In this document: positions 16,132 through 24,257 of the stretch, piece after piece
Layout: the number at the start of each line of letters is the position of its first letter
Position numbering within the stretch: position 1 is the stretch's first letter
Source of the DNA: UBA11098 sp041671525
GTDB lineage: Bacteria; Patescibacteriota; Minisyncoccia; Moranbacterales; UBA2206
Direction: 5' to 3'
Assembly: GCA_041671525.1 (NCBI GenBank)
Contig: JBAZBJ010000001.1
Span: forward strand, 62,001-126,000
DNA length: 64,000 bases
Position numbers and translations under genes: made by a program
Notes under the pieces: generated by a model
What the model was told of the DNA's origin: nothing
The model's database searches: none
What the model saw: the letters and a program-made list of their open reading frames with translations, nothing else

Positions 16132-17115
16132 ATGAATACGAAGAAAACATTGATCATCATATCTTCAGTGACCTTACTTATATTGGCCGGATTGTTCGCT
16201 GTGCAGTATTTATTTTTCGGAGCACCTCAATCGCAGGAGAAGAAAGAAGTTTTTACGATAGGGTTGAAACAAAGCGAATCGCAAATTCTGGACAAGCTGA
16301 AATCTCAGGGTTTCATAAAAAATAAAGTTGCATTTAAAATTGTGCGATTCTTTAAAAAAGAAAGCATTGAGGCTGGTGGTTACAATGTTTCCAAAAATAT
16401 GAGTGCGTGGCAGGTTGTCTCAAAACTCACTTCTGCTCCAGATATGAAATGGGTGGTGATTCCAGAAGGATATAGAAAAGAACAAATTGGAGAAAAGTTG
16501 GCAGAGACATTTGGTTGGAGTGATGAAGAACTTGATAAGTGGAATACGGAATATACAAAAATGAGGATAGATTATATTGAAGGGACATATTTTCCTGATA
16601 CTTATTTAATTCCAGTTGATGAAGGTGGATTTAAAATTGCCGAGAGGATGACTAGGCGTTTCGATGAAAAATTTGCTCCCTATATCAGCCAGTTTGCCGA
16701 GCAGAATATCGCCTGGACGACAGGGCTCAAGCTCGCTTCGATTATTCAAAGGGAGGCTGCCGGAAAAAACGATATGCCACTGATCGCCGGAATAATGTGG
16801 AACAGGCTTCTCGGAGGAATGAATTTGGAAATTGACGCCACCGTGCAATATGCCAGAGGTAAAACAGACACTGGATGGTGGGCACCTATAAAGGCTGATG
16901 ATATCAGGAATATCGATTCTCTTTACAACACGTACAAAAACAAGGGGTTGCCGCCTTATCCGATAGATAACCCAGGACTTGAAGCGATCGATGCTGTTCT
17001 GCACCCAACGGAAACGGATTGCCTATTCTATCTGCATGACGGCGACAGACAGATCCACTGCGCGAAAACACTAGAAGAGCATCAGGCAAATATAGACAAA
17101 TATCTCAAAAGTTAG
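16132..17115 (+). CDS. mltG: Endolytic murein transglycosylase MltG
   Basis: A 327-residue protein with a single N-terminal membrane anchor (residues 9-28) followed by the YceG/MltG domain. Signature segments are IPEGYRKEQIGEKLA, EGTYFPDTY, LASIIQREAA (with the catalytic Glu), MWNRLLGGMNLEIDATVQYA and PPYPIDNPGLEAI. The family cuts nascent glycan strands at the outer face of the membrane and so sets chain length. The length is close to the usual 330-340. No linked gene in the window explains its position. Confidence 0.93.
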   Translation: MNTKKTLIIISSVTLLILAGLFAVQYLFFGAPQSQEKKEVFTIGLKQSESQILDKLKSQGFIKNKVAFKIVRFFKKESIEAGGYNVSKNMSAWQVVSKLTSAPDMKWVVIPEGYRKEQIGEKLAETFGWSDEELDKWNTEYTKMRIDYIEGTYFPDTYLIPVDEGGFKIAERMTRRFDEKFAPYISQFAEQNIAWTTGLKLASIIQREAAGKNDMPLIAGIMWNRLLGGMNLEIDATVQYARGKTDTGWWAPIKADDIRNIDSLYNTYKNKGLPPYPIDNPGLEAIDAVLHPTETDCLFYLHDGDRQIHCAKTLEEHQANIDKYLKS

Positions 17116-17140
17116 ACTTTGCATGGTGGATAACTCGGGC

Positions 17141-17172
17141 TTGACAAGGGGCACATTTATGATAATATTATC
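17141..17172 (+). promoter_or_regulatory. Promoter with palindromic operator for the AbiE-like pair
   Basis: TTGACA (17141-17146) and TAATAT (17163-17168) are 16 bases apart, about 40 bases before the antitoxin start. The -10 lies inside a perfect 12-bp palindrome, GATAATATTATC (17161-17172). AbiEi-type antitoxins repress their own promoters through inverted repeats, so this is a good operator candidate. Confidence 0.6.
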
Positions 17173-17210
17173 CATATAGTTCCGCTTTTTAGGAATAATA
17201 TGGAAAAAAT

Positions 17211-17828
17211 ATGCAATATTTAGAAACAAAGGACAATTTAAAGGGCTTTCTGGTTATCTCCGTGGGAGATATTTTGAAGGTTGATTCCGACTTTCACAAG
17301 CAGCGATTAAGCGAATGGCAGAGGAAGGGATATATAAAAAAAATAGCCAAGGGCTACTATATTTTTTCTGATTTGGAAATAAACGAATCGGTGCTGTTTA
17401 TTATCGCAAACAAGGTTCTTGACCCGTCTTATGTTTCATTGGAAATGGCCCTGTCTTATTATGGTCTGATTCCTGAAAGCGTATACGGAGTCACTTCGGT
17501 CACATCAAGAAAGTCATACAAGATTTCTTCTCCGATTGGACGATTCAATTATCGTCAGATCAAGCCTGAGCTGATGTTTGGATATCAACTGGTTCAATAT
17601 CAAAACCATATTTTCAAGATGGCTGAAATAGAAAAGGCTATTCTGGATTATTTCTACATCAATTCAAAGCTCAATACTGAAGGCGAATTTGAAGAATTGA
17701 GAATCAACCAAGAGACATTTCAAGAAAAGGTTGATGTTGAAAAGTTGAGACATTATTTGACATTGTTCAAGAACAAGGCACTGGAAAAAAGAGTTAATAA
17801 ATTTATCGAATTTATCACATATGCTTAG
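17211..17828 (+). CDS. AbiEi-like antitoxin / transcriptional repressor
   Basis: A 205-residue protein with an N-terminal winged-helix-like part (residues 10-60, including KKIAKGYYIFSD) and a C-terminal part (VSLEMALSYYGLIPE, then the VTSRKS and FKMAEIEKAILDY segments) that is typical of AbiEi-like antitoxins. In type IV toxin-antitoxin systems this protein represses the operon and counters the toxin. It overlaps by 8 bases the ATG at 17821 that should start the toxin. A palindromic promoter lies just upstream. Confidence 0.75.
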   Translation: MQYLETKDNLKGFLVISVGDILKVDSDFHKQRLSEWQRKGYIKKIAKGYYIFSDLEINESVLFIIANKVLDPSYVSLEMALSYYGLIPESVYGVTSVTSRKSYKISSPIGRFNYRQIKPELMFGYQLVQYQNHIFKMAEIEKAILDYFYINSKLNTEGEFEELRINQETFQEKVDVEKLRHYLTLFKNKALEKRVNKFIEFITYA

Positions 17829-17885
17829 TCTGCAAGAAATCGAAAGTATTATCCGGAAAACCTCAAGGATTTCAAGCGCAATATT

Positions 17886-18593
17886 TTGCGAGAGTATTTG
17901 CAATACAAAATTCTGCAAATCATTTTCAACTCGAAGTACGCAAGCAAGCTTTCATTTCTGGGAGGCACGGCACTCAGAATCGTACACAATAATACGAGAT
18001 TTTCAGAGGACCTTGATTTCGACAATTTCGGCCTGGAGGAAAAGGAATTCAGTGAGATATCATTGTTGGTCAAAAAGCAATTGGAGCTGGAAGGCTATGA
18101 CGTGGAAGTTAGGAATGTGTACAAAGGAGCATATCGTTGTTATGTGAGAATTCCCAAGCTTCTTTTTGACAGCGGGCTTTCCGGATATGAAGAGGAAAAG
18201 ATTCTGATTCAGCTAGACACTGCTCCACACGGATTTGAATATGAGCCGGACAGAGTGATTCTGAACAAGTTCGATGTTTTTACAGAAATCAGCGTTACGC
18301 CATTGGATATAATTTTGGCGCAGAAGATATTTGCGATTTTCAACCGCAAGGCTTTGAAGGGAAGAGACTTTTTCGATACGGTATTTCTTTTTTCTAAAGC
18401 GCAGCCGAATTACGATTATCTGCAATTGAAACTGGACGTCAAAAACGGGCAGCAACTGAAAATGAAATTATTGACTCTCGATAAGGTTAATTTCAAAGAA
18501 ATGGCAAAAGATGTGGAACCGTTCTTATTCAATGCAGATGATACGAAGATGATCACGCTTTTCATGCCTTATATAAAAAATCTTGAGCTTTAG
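17886..18593 (+). CDS. AbiEii-like nucleotidyltransferase toxin, 5' end frameshifted
   Basis: A 235-residue open frame with the nucleotidyltransferase core LGGTALRIVH and SEDLDFDNF (metal-binding Asp pair) of AbiEii toxins, which act as nucleotidyltransferases on RNA or other acceptors. In this frame the only upstream start is TTG at 17886. However, the frame reads in a family-like way back to 17844 (KYYPENLKDFKRNI), while a coupled ATG at 17821 in another frame gives MLSLQEIE. A one-base loss near 17842 would join the two. So the gene is either frameshifted, mis-sequenced, or starts at the TTG. Confidence 0.75.
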   Translation: MREYLQYKILQIIFNSKYASKLSFLGGTALRIVHNNTRFSEDLDFDNFGLEEKEFSEISLLVKKQLELEGYDVEVRNVYKGAYRCYVRIPKLLFDSGLSGYEEEKILIQLDTAPHGFEYEPDRVILNKFDVFTEISVTPLDIILAQKIFAIFNRKALKGRDFFDTVFLFSKAQPNYDYLQLKLDVKNGQQLKMKLLTLDKVNFKEMAKDVEPFLFNADDTKMITLFMPYIKNLEL

Positions 18594-18596
18594 TAT

Positions 18597-18854
18597 ATGA
18601 ATGAGGAACAAATCAAAAATTTATCAGACGATCTAAATACTGAGAACATAAATAATCTTTTGCAATATAGGCAATCAAGTGTTATTTTCAAGGTTGAAAT
18701 TCTGGCAGCTCATAATTCATGCGAAAAATGTAAAAGTCAGCAGGGTAAGATTTATACAGTGGAAGAGGCGATAAAAACTCGTCCTTTGCCATGCAAAGAG
18801 TGCGATCATGAAACGGGCTATTGCCGATGTACTTACATGCCGGTTATTGAGTAA
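18597..18854 (+). CDS. Small Cys-rich protein
   Basis: An 85-residue protein whose C-terminal half has two CxxC units (CEKCKSQQGK and CKECDHETGYCRC), suggesting a zinc ribbon-like fold of the kind found in phage Mu-F/minor head proteins and some peptide modules. It starts 3 bases after the toxin stop and ends 13 bases before the next gene. Function is unknown. Confidence 0.5.
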   Translation: MNEEQIKNLSDDLNTENINNLLQYRQSSVIFKVEILAAHNSCEKCKSQQGKIYTVEEAIKTRPLPCKECDHETGYCRCTYMPVIE

Positions 18855-18867
18855 TGAAAAATATAAT

Positions 18868-19254
18868 ATGGAAAAAGATATTCCACAAATAATAAAAGAA
18901 GTCGGATTTGATTTTGACTGGGATGAACAAAAAGTTTGGAAACTCGATTTGTCTTTTTCCTTTATGGACACCTCGAAACTGATCTGGCATTTTGACGTAC
19001 CATTTCTTTGGGAAAATGGTGGGGCATATAATCTTACGCCAAAAGAAGTCATAGAGAATCCTGAAAATCACAAGGATGAATATGACAGAACAATGAATGC
19101 TGATCTGAAATATCCCATCGATATCATGGAAAACAAAGGTAGGTGGCTTATTCTGGATGGATTGCACAGGCTCATGAAGGCTTCTATACTCGGGCAATAC
19201 AAAGTCAATGTTAGAATAGTAGACAGAAGTAGAATACCTGAAATTTTAAAATAA
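18868..19254 (+). CDS. ParB-like nuclease-fold protein
   Basis: A 128-residue protein. The segment ILDGLHRLMKASILG near residue 98 matches the GxHRxxAxxxxG signature of ParB/sulfiredoxin-fold domains, which bind nucleotide or DNA. There is no HTH, so it is a stand-alone domain. The ATG at 18868 avoids overlap with the upstream gene. It lies 4 bases before the methyltransferase gene, and such pairs occur in mobile and defence regions. Confidence 0.55.
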   Translation: MEKDIPQIIKEVGFDFDWDEQKVWKLDLSFSFMDTSKLIWHFDVPFLWENGGAYNLTPKEVIENPENHKDEYDRTMNADLKYPIDIMENKGRWLILDGLHRLMKASILGQYKVNVRIVDRSRIPEILK

Positions 19255-19258
19255 TCTT

Positions 19259-20086
19259 ATGGAAAAAGAACCAAACCACAAAAAAGTGCCGAAGGGATTG
19301 GATATGTATTTCAATCGTAGCGTTGCTGAGAAATTTGCAGAGCTTGAGCAGAATGAAAAGAATTACAAAGTGGCTGAGATTGTTGATGATGTCATAATGT
19401 CGGAAATAAAAGGAATACAGGGTCAAATTTATTCCGCTGAGCTTGGTGGTGGAGCACATCCCGACAGATATGATAAGTTATTCTCCAGACTCCTGACTGA
19501 GCCGAAAGGCCACATGGATTGGGTTGATATTTCTTCATATATGCTGGACTTGGCAAAAAACTATGTTGATAACGAAAAATACAAAGAGCGACTGGGCGTC
19601 ATCAAATTCGTAGAAGACGGGATTCTAGAATATTTGGAAAAACTTCCTGCTGAAAAACTTGATCTGGCAATCATGAAATATACGATCGATCATATAGCTG
19701 ATCTGGACAGATTGTTCAACTTACTTTCAGAGAAGCTTAAAACAGGAGGGAAAATGGTTGCTTCGCTCGGAGTGTTGGATTCGCAATTGAAAAGCATCTC
19801 AACGAATGCCCGATTTTTATATAATGGAGAAGAATTCCCAGAAGACGAGGTTAGGATTCTGAAAGACGGGGATAACTTTACGGTAAAGTTTTTCAAAGTC
19901 TCAGGCGATCCAAAATCAGGGTACTTGGAGGGAGCAGAAACTATAAAATATTATCACTCAGAAGAAAAAATACGAGAACTTGCAAATAAATATAAACTGG
20001 ACGTGTCGGTTGGTGATTGGAAAGAGATGTTGGGGGTTAAAGATGGAATCAGTCAGCTTATTTTAGTGCTAAGAAAAACAGTATAA
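19259..20086 (+). CDS. Class I SAM-dependent methyltransferase-like protein
   Basis: A 275-residue protein. YSAELGGGAHPDRYDKL near residue 62 corresponds to the glycine-rich SAM loop, WVDISSYMLDLAKNYV to the acidic strand 2, and DLAIMKYTIDHIADLDRLF to post-motif strand 4. The region LKTGGKMVASL is the typical strand 5 entry. The substrate is not predictable. It ends the run of non-SD genes, and a clear change in ribosome site style begins at 20.2 kb. Confidence 0.75.
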   Translation: MEKEPNHKKVPKGLDMYFNRSVAEKFAELEQNEKNYKVAEIVDDVIMSEIKGIQGQIYSAELGGGAHPDRYDKLFSRLLTEPKGHMDWVDISSYMLDLAKNYVDNEKYKERLGVIKFVEDGILEYLEKLPAEKLDLAIMKYTIDHIADLDRLFNLLSEKLKTGGKMVASLGVLDSQLKSISTNARFLYNGEEFPEDEVRILKDGDNFTVKFFKVSGDPKSGYLEGAETIKYYHSEEKIRELANKYKLDVSVGDWKEMLGVKDGISQLILVLRKTV

Positions 20087-20226
20087 AATAAAAATCTTAA
20101 TTATTTTTTCTAGGCTCTTGCTGAAAGTTATTTCGGTTGACTTTGGGTGTATTTATGAGTATTATTGAAAACTAACGAAATAGTAACTTAACAGCTTCAT
20201 ATCAAAATATATAGGAGGGTTCAAGC

Positions 20227-20637
20227 ATGAACCAAGTACAGAGAAGGCAGAAAGTTGCTCGCATTCGCAAGGAGCAAAAGCTGACAAAATTGGCAAAGCG
20301 TCCTCAACCCAGAAAACCTATGACTCGCAAGGATTTGGAGAGCTATGCAGTTATGATTGAAAGTTTTGTGGAGTCTGACAGGGAAGTTGTTGTAGACTAC
20401 TCTGCCAAAATCCAACGCTCAAAAAGATTCGGAAGAATCTTGTCACCCATCTTCATTATTTGGGGATTTGCATCTGGCTGGGACAGTGGGTTCGCAGTTG
20501 CTGGCGTCGTGTTGGCAATCGTGCCCTGGCTGGAGTATTTTCTGTATCGTGATGGATTGGATTTTTGGAAGCAACAACTTGAGGAAAATTCTGAATATCT
20601 TCAAGACTTGAAACTTCGTCTTTCAACAGTTCAATGA
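20227..20637 (+). CDS. Hypothetical membrane-associated protein with strong SD
   Basis: A 136-residue protein: basic N-terminal 60 residues, two adjacent hydrophobic segments (about residues 68-98) and a C-terminal helical tail. It is preceded by TAGGAGGG 10 bases before the ATG, unlike the host genes around it. No family is recognised. First of four short genes (20227-21861), each with its own GGAGG-type site. Confidence 0.55.
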   Translation: MNQVQRRQKVARIRKEQKLTKLAKRPQPRKPMTRKDLESYAVMIESFVESDREVVVDYSAKIQRSKRFGRILSPIFIIWGFASGWDSGFAVAGVVLAIVPWLEYFLYRDGLDFWKQQLEENSEYLQDLKLRLSTVQ

Positions 20638-20650
20638 CAGGGAGGGTGTA

Positions 20651-21076
20651 ATGAAATTTACATATAAGCTAATAGGGTGGTCTCGCAGAAATGATATAGA
20701 CCTCGGCAGTTGTGTTTTTTCAATTGAATTGGATGCACGCTTTGCTGAAAAGGCGAGAAACTTTCATTTTGAAAACCAACACATCTTTGAAGAGCGTATT
20801 CGTGAAATTATCGGATACAAGTATGCTCGTGCAACATTTCTCAATGACACCGCTTTTCTGAGGTCAATGTCTGTTGAGGGCAATTGTGCTTGTCTTGGCG
20901 TAAGTGGTAATCTCTTGGACGCAGACTGGAGTGGCAGGGATGTTATTGTGTATAATGGTCACAATGTGGACAGCAAAGCTCAAGCATTTGACCTGCTAAC
21001 AATTTTCACTTACTGGGTTGATATTGTTGAAGCGTTAACTCACGATACAAATCAAAAAACAACGGGAGGAAAATGA
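20651..21076 (+). CDS. Hypothetical protein with strong SD
   Basis: A 141-residue soluble protein with mixed alpha/beta character. It has an SD (GGGAGGG) just before the ATG and overlaps the next gene by 4 bases (ATGA), which implies translational coupling. No recognised motif. Confidence 0.55.
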   Translation: MKFTYKLIGWSRRNDIDLGSCVFSIELDARFAEKARNFHFENQHIFEERIREIIGYKYARATFLNDTAFLRSMSVEGNCACLGVSGNLLDADWSGRDVIVYNGHNVDSKAQAFDLLTIFTYWVDIVEALTHDTNQKTTGGK

Positions 21077-21615
21077 TTATGAAAAATCCGGCGTGGAATT
21101 ATCTTGGCGAACGCTACACTGTCAATTGGGCTGCAGTAGGCGTGGTATTCCTTATGGTCGCCATCGCAATGTTTGCCGAAAAGCGTTTGGCTGTTGGCCT
21201 TATCTGCTTAACGGCTGCAGTGCTCGGAGCAATCGTGGAATACTTCAGCGTGAAATCTCTTAACGCTGAGAGGAAAAAACAACAGTCGCTTAAGGAACAG
21301 AAACAGGAGCAGAAAAAACAGCTTGCGATAGATTTCACAAAAGCAGTCAGGGAATACAGGGGCATTGTCCTTAACAATTTCAGCTCAAAAATGGGTGATG
21401 AAGAAGACAGAACGCCCTTTGAAAGCAAGATTGTGGATGTATTCAAGGCAAGTCCTCCAGAATTGCGAACTGAATTCCTATTATTGCTTCTTAAAGTTGT
21501 GGGTCGTCCATCATCAGGTCGTTACGACAATGATGCTACCTCACGCCTTGATAGTTGGCTTCAAAAACTGGCATATGACAGGTTTGACGAATTGGAGAGA
21601 ATACAACTTTCTTGA
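21073..21615 (+). CDS. Membrane-anchored hypothetical protein
   Basis: A 180-residue protein with two hydrophobic segments near the N-terminus (about residues 14-55), then a coiled Gln/Lys/Glu stretch and a soluble C-terminal domain. It has a GGGAGG SD and overlaps the upstream gene by 4 bases. It may form a membrane complex with the upstream two genes. Function unknown. Confidence 0.55.
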   Translation: MIMKNPAWNYLGERYTVNWAAVGVVFLMVAIAMFAEKRLAVGLICLTAAVLGAIVEYFSVKSLNAERKKQQSLKEQKQEQKKQLAIDFTKAVREYRGIVLNNFSSKMGDEEDRTPFESKIVDVFKASPPELRTEFLLLLLKVVGRPSSGRYDNDATSRLDSWLQKLAYDRFDELERIQLS

Positions 21616-21627
21616 AGGGAGGACACA

Positions 21628-21861
21628 ATGGCTATTGCACACAGATGTGATTGCGGAACTGTCCAATTGGACAATCCTGCCTCAATGAAAAAGGCGAAGT
21701 TCTTCCTGAACTGCAAGGACGGCAAAGAATACTGCAAGCCTTGCTACAAGAAAAATGTTCCTTTTATGGACAGGGTAAAAAATGCTGTTTATCGTCTTGG
21801 TTTGCATACTGAGATGCGTATCCAGCGTTTCAGGAACAATCTTGTCTTTGGCAAATTTTAA
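21628..21861 (+). CDS. Small zinc-ribbon-like protein
   Basis: A 77-residue protein with RCDCG at the N-terminus and CKPCYKK near residue 36, which together can bind one zinc. It is basic at its C-terminus, so nucleic acid binding is possible. SD GGGAGGA. It ends the four-gene unit, before a clear terminator. Confidence 0.5.
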   Translation: MAIAHRCDCGTVQLDNPASMKKAKFFLNCKDGKEYCKPCYKKNVPFMDRVKNAVYRLGLHTEMRIQRFRNNLVFGKF

Positions 21862-21884
21862 GCCGAGGCGAGGCAATAAATGAA

Positions 21885-21914
21885 GGGTAACACTTAACGG
21901 TGTTGCCCTTTTTT
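21885..21914 (+). terminator. Terminator of the four-gene SD-rich unit
   Basis: The stem GGGTAACAC / GTGTTGCCC with a 6-base loop is followed by TTTTTTC. A textbook intrinsic terminator. Confidence 0.88.
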
Positions 21915-22014
21915 CTTTTTATATTTTTCAGTTGACTTTTTGCTGTTTTCTGATATGCTTCCTTGAACACAAAAAGACGGCACATTAACAATTTTTATAT
22001 AAATGGGAGGGCTT

Positions 22015-23103
22015 ATGCTCTGGAGAAAACTGCTTAGAAAGATTTTCAAAGACAGGCGTCATATTGGCATCACTCTTTATTCAACATCGCAGTGCGATAC
22101 CGGATGTTCGCATTGCATAGACAACAGTGATTGTAAAAATCCTGTTCACTTTACAAAGGAGCTTGCTGAAACAATCGTCAAAGAAGCTAGAAAAGAAAGG
22201 TGGATGTTATCTGCACTGCTGACTGGTGGTGGCGAACCGCTTATGACCCCGGAGCTTATCGGAATTGCTGATGCATTTGGCAATTATGAACGGTCGCACA
22301 CTTTTGGCATCATCACATCAGGCTTCACTGACAGTGAGCCACACAGAAAGCAACAGCTTGAAACCTTGTTGAAACGGCCATATGCCAAGAAGATGTCAAT
22401 TGACCAGAGCTTCAGTTTGTATCATCCGAGTTTCCCTGAGCGACTTGCAAACACTGCACGCTTGATGATGAGTCTGAGAAAGAAGTCACACTTCCGTATC
22501 AGAGCTTGTATGTCATTGGACAATTTCAGGCAAACGCAATGGGAGATTGAAAAAGTTGTGAAAAATCTTGCAAAAGAAATTGAAGCGACAGGTTTTTCAC
22601 TTCCACTTGGCTGGCACGAACCAGATAGGAGACTCTTTCACTATTTTGAGAGTAAACTTATCGGTGACAAGACTGCTTACAAACTTGGAGTGGAAGCATT
22701 CCTAACTCCGCAGTGGCACGCCATCAAAACAAAGGATGGCGGAATCATAATGATTGCTCAGCCTATTTCCTTAACGCACGAGGGGAGAGGTAGTAGTATT
22801 GAGCAAAGTCCATATGGATATTGCACTTGCGACGCCTTACGGACTACTTGGGAGGATACTTATCTGATTGTCGGACCTGATGGAAGTGTTTATCCTGAGT
22901 GTTCCTGTTTTCCTACTGAACATATGCGACTTGGTAAAATCGGAGAGGATTCACTCACTGAGCTTATTCGTCGCAAGGATTTGTTTGTTGAGCGTATTGC
23001 TCAGGCAATTCTTGCTGACAAGCGTATGTGCCAATGGGGAACAAAAGAAGTATGTACACTGTGTAAACAGATAGTTGCTGAAAAAGGAATAGGACTTCAA
23101 TAA
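22015..23103 (+). CDS. Radical SAM protein with SPASM-like C-terminus
   Basis: A 362-residue protein. CDTGCSHC (CX3CX2C) near residue 26 binds the radical SAM [4Fe-4S] cluster, and TGGGEP near residue 73 is the SAM-binding GGE motif. The C-terminal third has more Cys (YGYCTC, YPECSCF, ADKRMCQW, VCTLCK), consistent with an auxiliary cluster (SPASM/twitch type). The ATG at 22015 is preferred over 22003 because GGGAGGG lies 5 bases before it. The GPDGSVYPECS element is common in RiPP-maturing and anSME enzymes. The substrate is unknown. The next gene encodes a barrel-like protein 20 bases downstream. Confidence 0.85.
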   Translation: MLWRKLLRKIFKDRRHIGITLYSTSQCDTGCSHCIDNSDCKNPVHFTKELAETIVKEARKERWMLSALLTGGGEPLMTPELIGIADAFGNYERSHTFGIITSGFTDSEPHRKQQLETLLKRPYAKKMSIDQSFSLYHPSFPERLANTARLMMSLRKKSHFRIRACMSLDNFRQTQWEIEKVVKNLAKEIEATGFSLPLGWHEPDRRLFHYFESKLIGDKTAYKLGVEAFLTPQWHAIKTKDGGIIMIAQPISLTHEGRGSSIEQSPYGYCTCDALRTTWEDTYLIVGPDGSVYPECSCFPTEHMRLGKIGEDSLTELIRRKDLFVERIAQAILADKRMCQWGTKEVCTLCKQIVAEKGIGLQ

Positions 23104-23123
23104 ATCTCACGAGGAGGAGAAAG

Positions 23124-23879
23124 ATGAATTTGAAACCGTATGTTGGAATTACTGGCTTTATGTCACGGCAGGAAGTGGATGATGTTCTGAATGCTATTCC
23201 TGCTGATTTCCCACGGCTATTGATGGTTGGCGTGCTCGTCAGTTCCAAGACGATGCAAGGCATACCGAACAAGTGGCCGAACCGCTATCCGAGTGCAGAC
23301 AAGATCGCAGGGATTTTCCTTGATCATCCGCTGGCACTCAACCTTGCTCACTTCAACACTAAAGACCCGAACGAGTTGTTTGACCAGATGATGGAAGTAA
23401 CGGAATTGGGAGGTAAAAACTTTCACGGCTTCCAGCTCAACATCAAATGGCCTGAACCGCACACTCTCTGGAAATACAAACAGAAGCACCCTGACAAAAT
23501 CATCGTGCTACAGTGCGGTGAGGGTGCTTTGGAAGATGTGAGTTGTGACCCCATAGTGCTGGCCTCTTTGGCTGGCAACTATGAACATCTCTGCGAATAC
23601 CTGCTCGTTGACCCCAGTGGCGGACTCGGAAAACCTCTGAATCCGCACAAAGGTCTGCAATATCTGGAACAGCTTCACGCTAGGGTGAACCACATGCAGT
23701 TCGGTATCGCAGGCGGACTCAGTCCTATCACACTTGAAGATCTGATGAGTCCAATATGGAAAGTCTTTCCGTATACGAGCATTGACGCCGAAGGACGGCT
23801 CCGTGACGGAAACGACAATCTCAACGTCGGAGTGGCGATAAACTTCATCGCTAAAGCGCATGCACTTTTCGGAAACTGA
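23124..23879 (+). CDS. TIM-barrel-like protein paired with the radical SAM enzyme
   Basis: A 251-residue soluble protein with the rhythm of an alpha/beta barrel: VGITGF at the N-terminus, then LLMVGVLVSS, FHGFQLNI, IIVLQCGEG, EYLLVDPSGGLGKPL, MQFGIAGGLS and TSIDAEGRLRDG. The strand ends resemble phosphoribosylanthranilate isomerase-like barrels (a VDxxxGG and a GIAGGLS phosphate-binding style). It has an SD (GAGGAGG) before its ATG. It probably acts with the radical SAM protein on one pathway; the reaction is unknown. Confidence 0.6.
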   Translation: MNLKPYVGITGFMSRQEVDDVLNAIPADFPRLLMVGVLVSSKTMQGIPNKWPNRYPSADKIAGIFLDHPLALNLAHFNTKDPNELFDQMMEVTELGGKNFHGFQLNIKWPEPHTLWKYKQKHPDKIIVLQCGEGALEDVSCDPIVLASLAGNYEHLCEYLLVDPSGGLGKPLNPHKGLQYLEQLHARVNHMQFGIAGGLSPITLEDLMSPIWKVFPYTSIDAEGRLRDGNDNLNVGVAINFIAKAHALFGN

Positions 23880-23912
23880 AAAACAATAAAAGCGGTCTAT
23901 AAACAAAACTTT

Positions 23913-23935
23913 AAGAGCCTGACCAGCTCTTTTTA
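23913..23935 (+). terminator. Terminator after the radical SAM / barrel pair
   Basis: The stem AAGAGC/GCTCTT around a CTGACCA loop, with a following T-run, separates the island from the prophage leader. Confidence 0.7.
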
Positions 23936-23954
23936 AATTTCATTTTTTTAATAA

Positions 23955-23982
23955 TTGACAGTTTTATATATTTTGTTAAAAT
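23955..23982 (+). promoter_or_regulatory. Sigma70-type promoter of the prophage virion operon
   Basis: TTGACA (23955-23960) and TAAAAT (23977-23982) are separated by 16 bases. It is the only strong promoter I see before the portal gene, and gives a leader of about 270 bases. Confidence 0.7.
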
Positions 23983-24000
23983 GAAGATACAAAAAATGCA

Positions 24001-24128
24001 GAAAGCAGTCGCCTGACGGCGTTCCGATTAATCGGAACTAAACGAGACGGGGCTACGACTTCCTGTTATCAACTATCCATTTAAAAAATGGATGTGATTG
24101 GTAACGAGAAGTGGTAGTCTCGTTTTTT
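24001..24128 (+). ncRNA. Structured prophage leader RNA
   Basis: The leader contains a perfect hairpin GTTCCGAT/ATCGGAAC (24021-24038). An 84-base rod-like stem-loop follows (24041-24124). Its arms are AACGAGAC/GTCTCGTT, then CTACGACTTC with GAAGTGGTAG, GTTATCAA with TTGGTAAC and ATCCATTT with AAATGGAT. The rod is followed by TTTT, so it could terminate or be part of an antitermination or attenuation element. There is no ORF of note. I do not recognise a named RNA family. Confidence 0.5.
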
Positions 24129-24210
24129 GTTTGGTTAGCGGACGCCAAGGAAAGCACCGCATCTCTTGAGACTTCGGTCTGTATTTATACGACAGGTACC
24201 AGAATAGAAA

Positions 24211-24254
24211 ATAAATAAGCCGAACTCCTTGAGGGGTCGGCTTATTTATTTTTT
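24211..24254 (+). terminator. Terminator/attenuator hairpin abutting the portal start
   Basis: A perfect 13-bp stem (ATAAATAAGCCGA with TCGGCTTATTTAT) is followed by a T-run ending at 24254, only 3 bases before the portal ATG at 24258. It would stop transcription and mask the ribosome landing zone unless bypassed, so conditional read-through of the virion operon is likely. Confidence 0.75.
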
Positions 24255-24257
24255 CCT

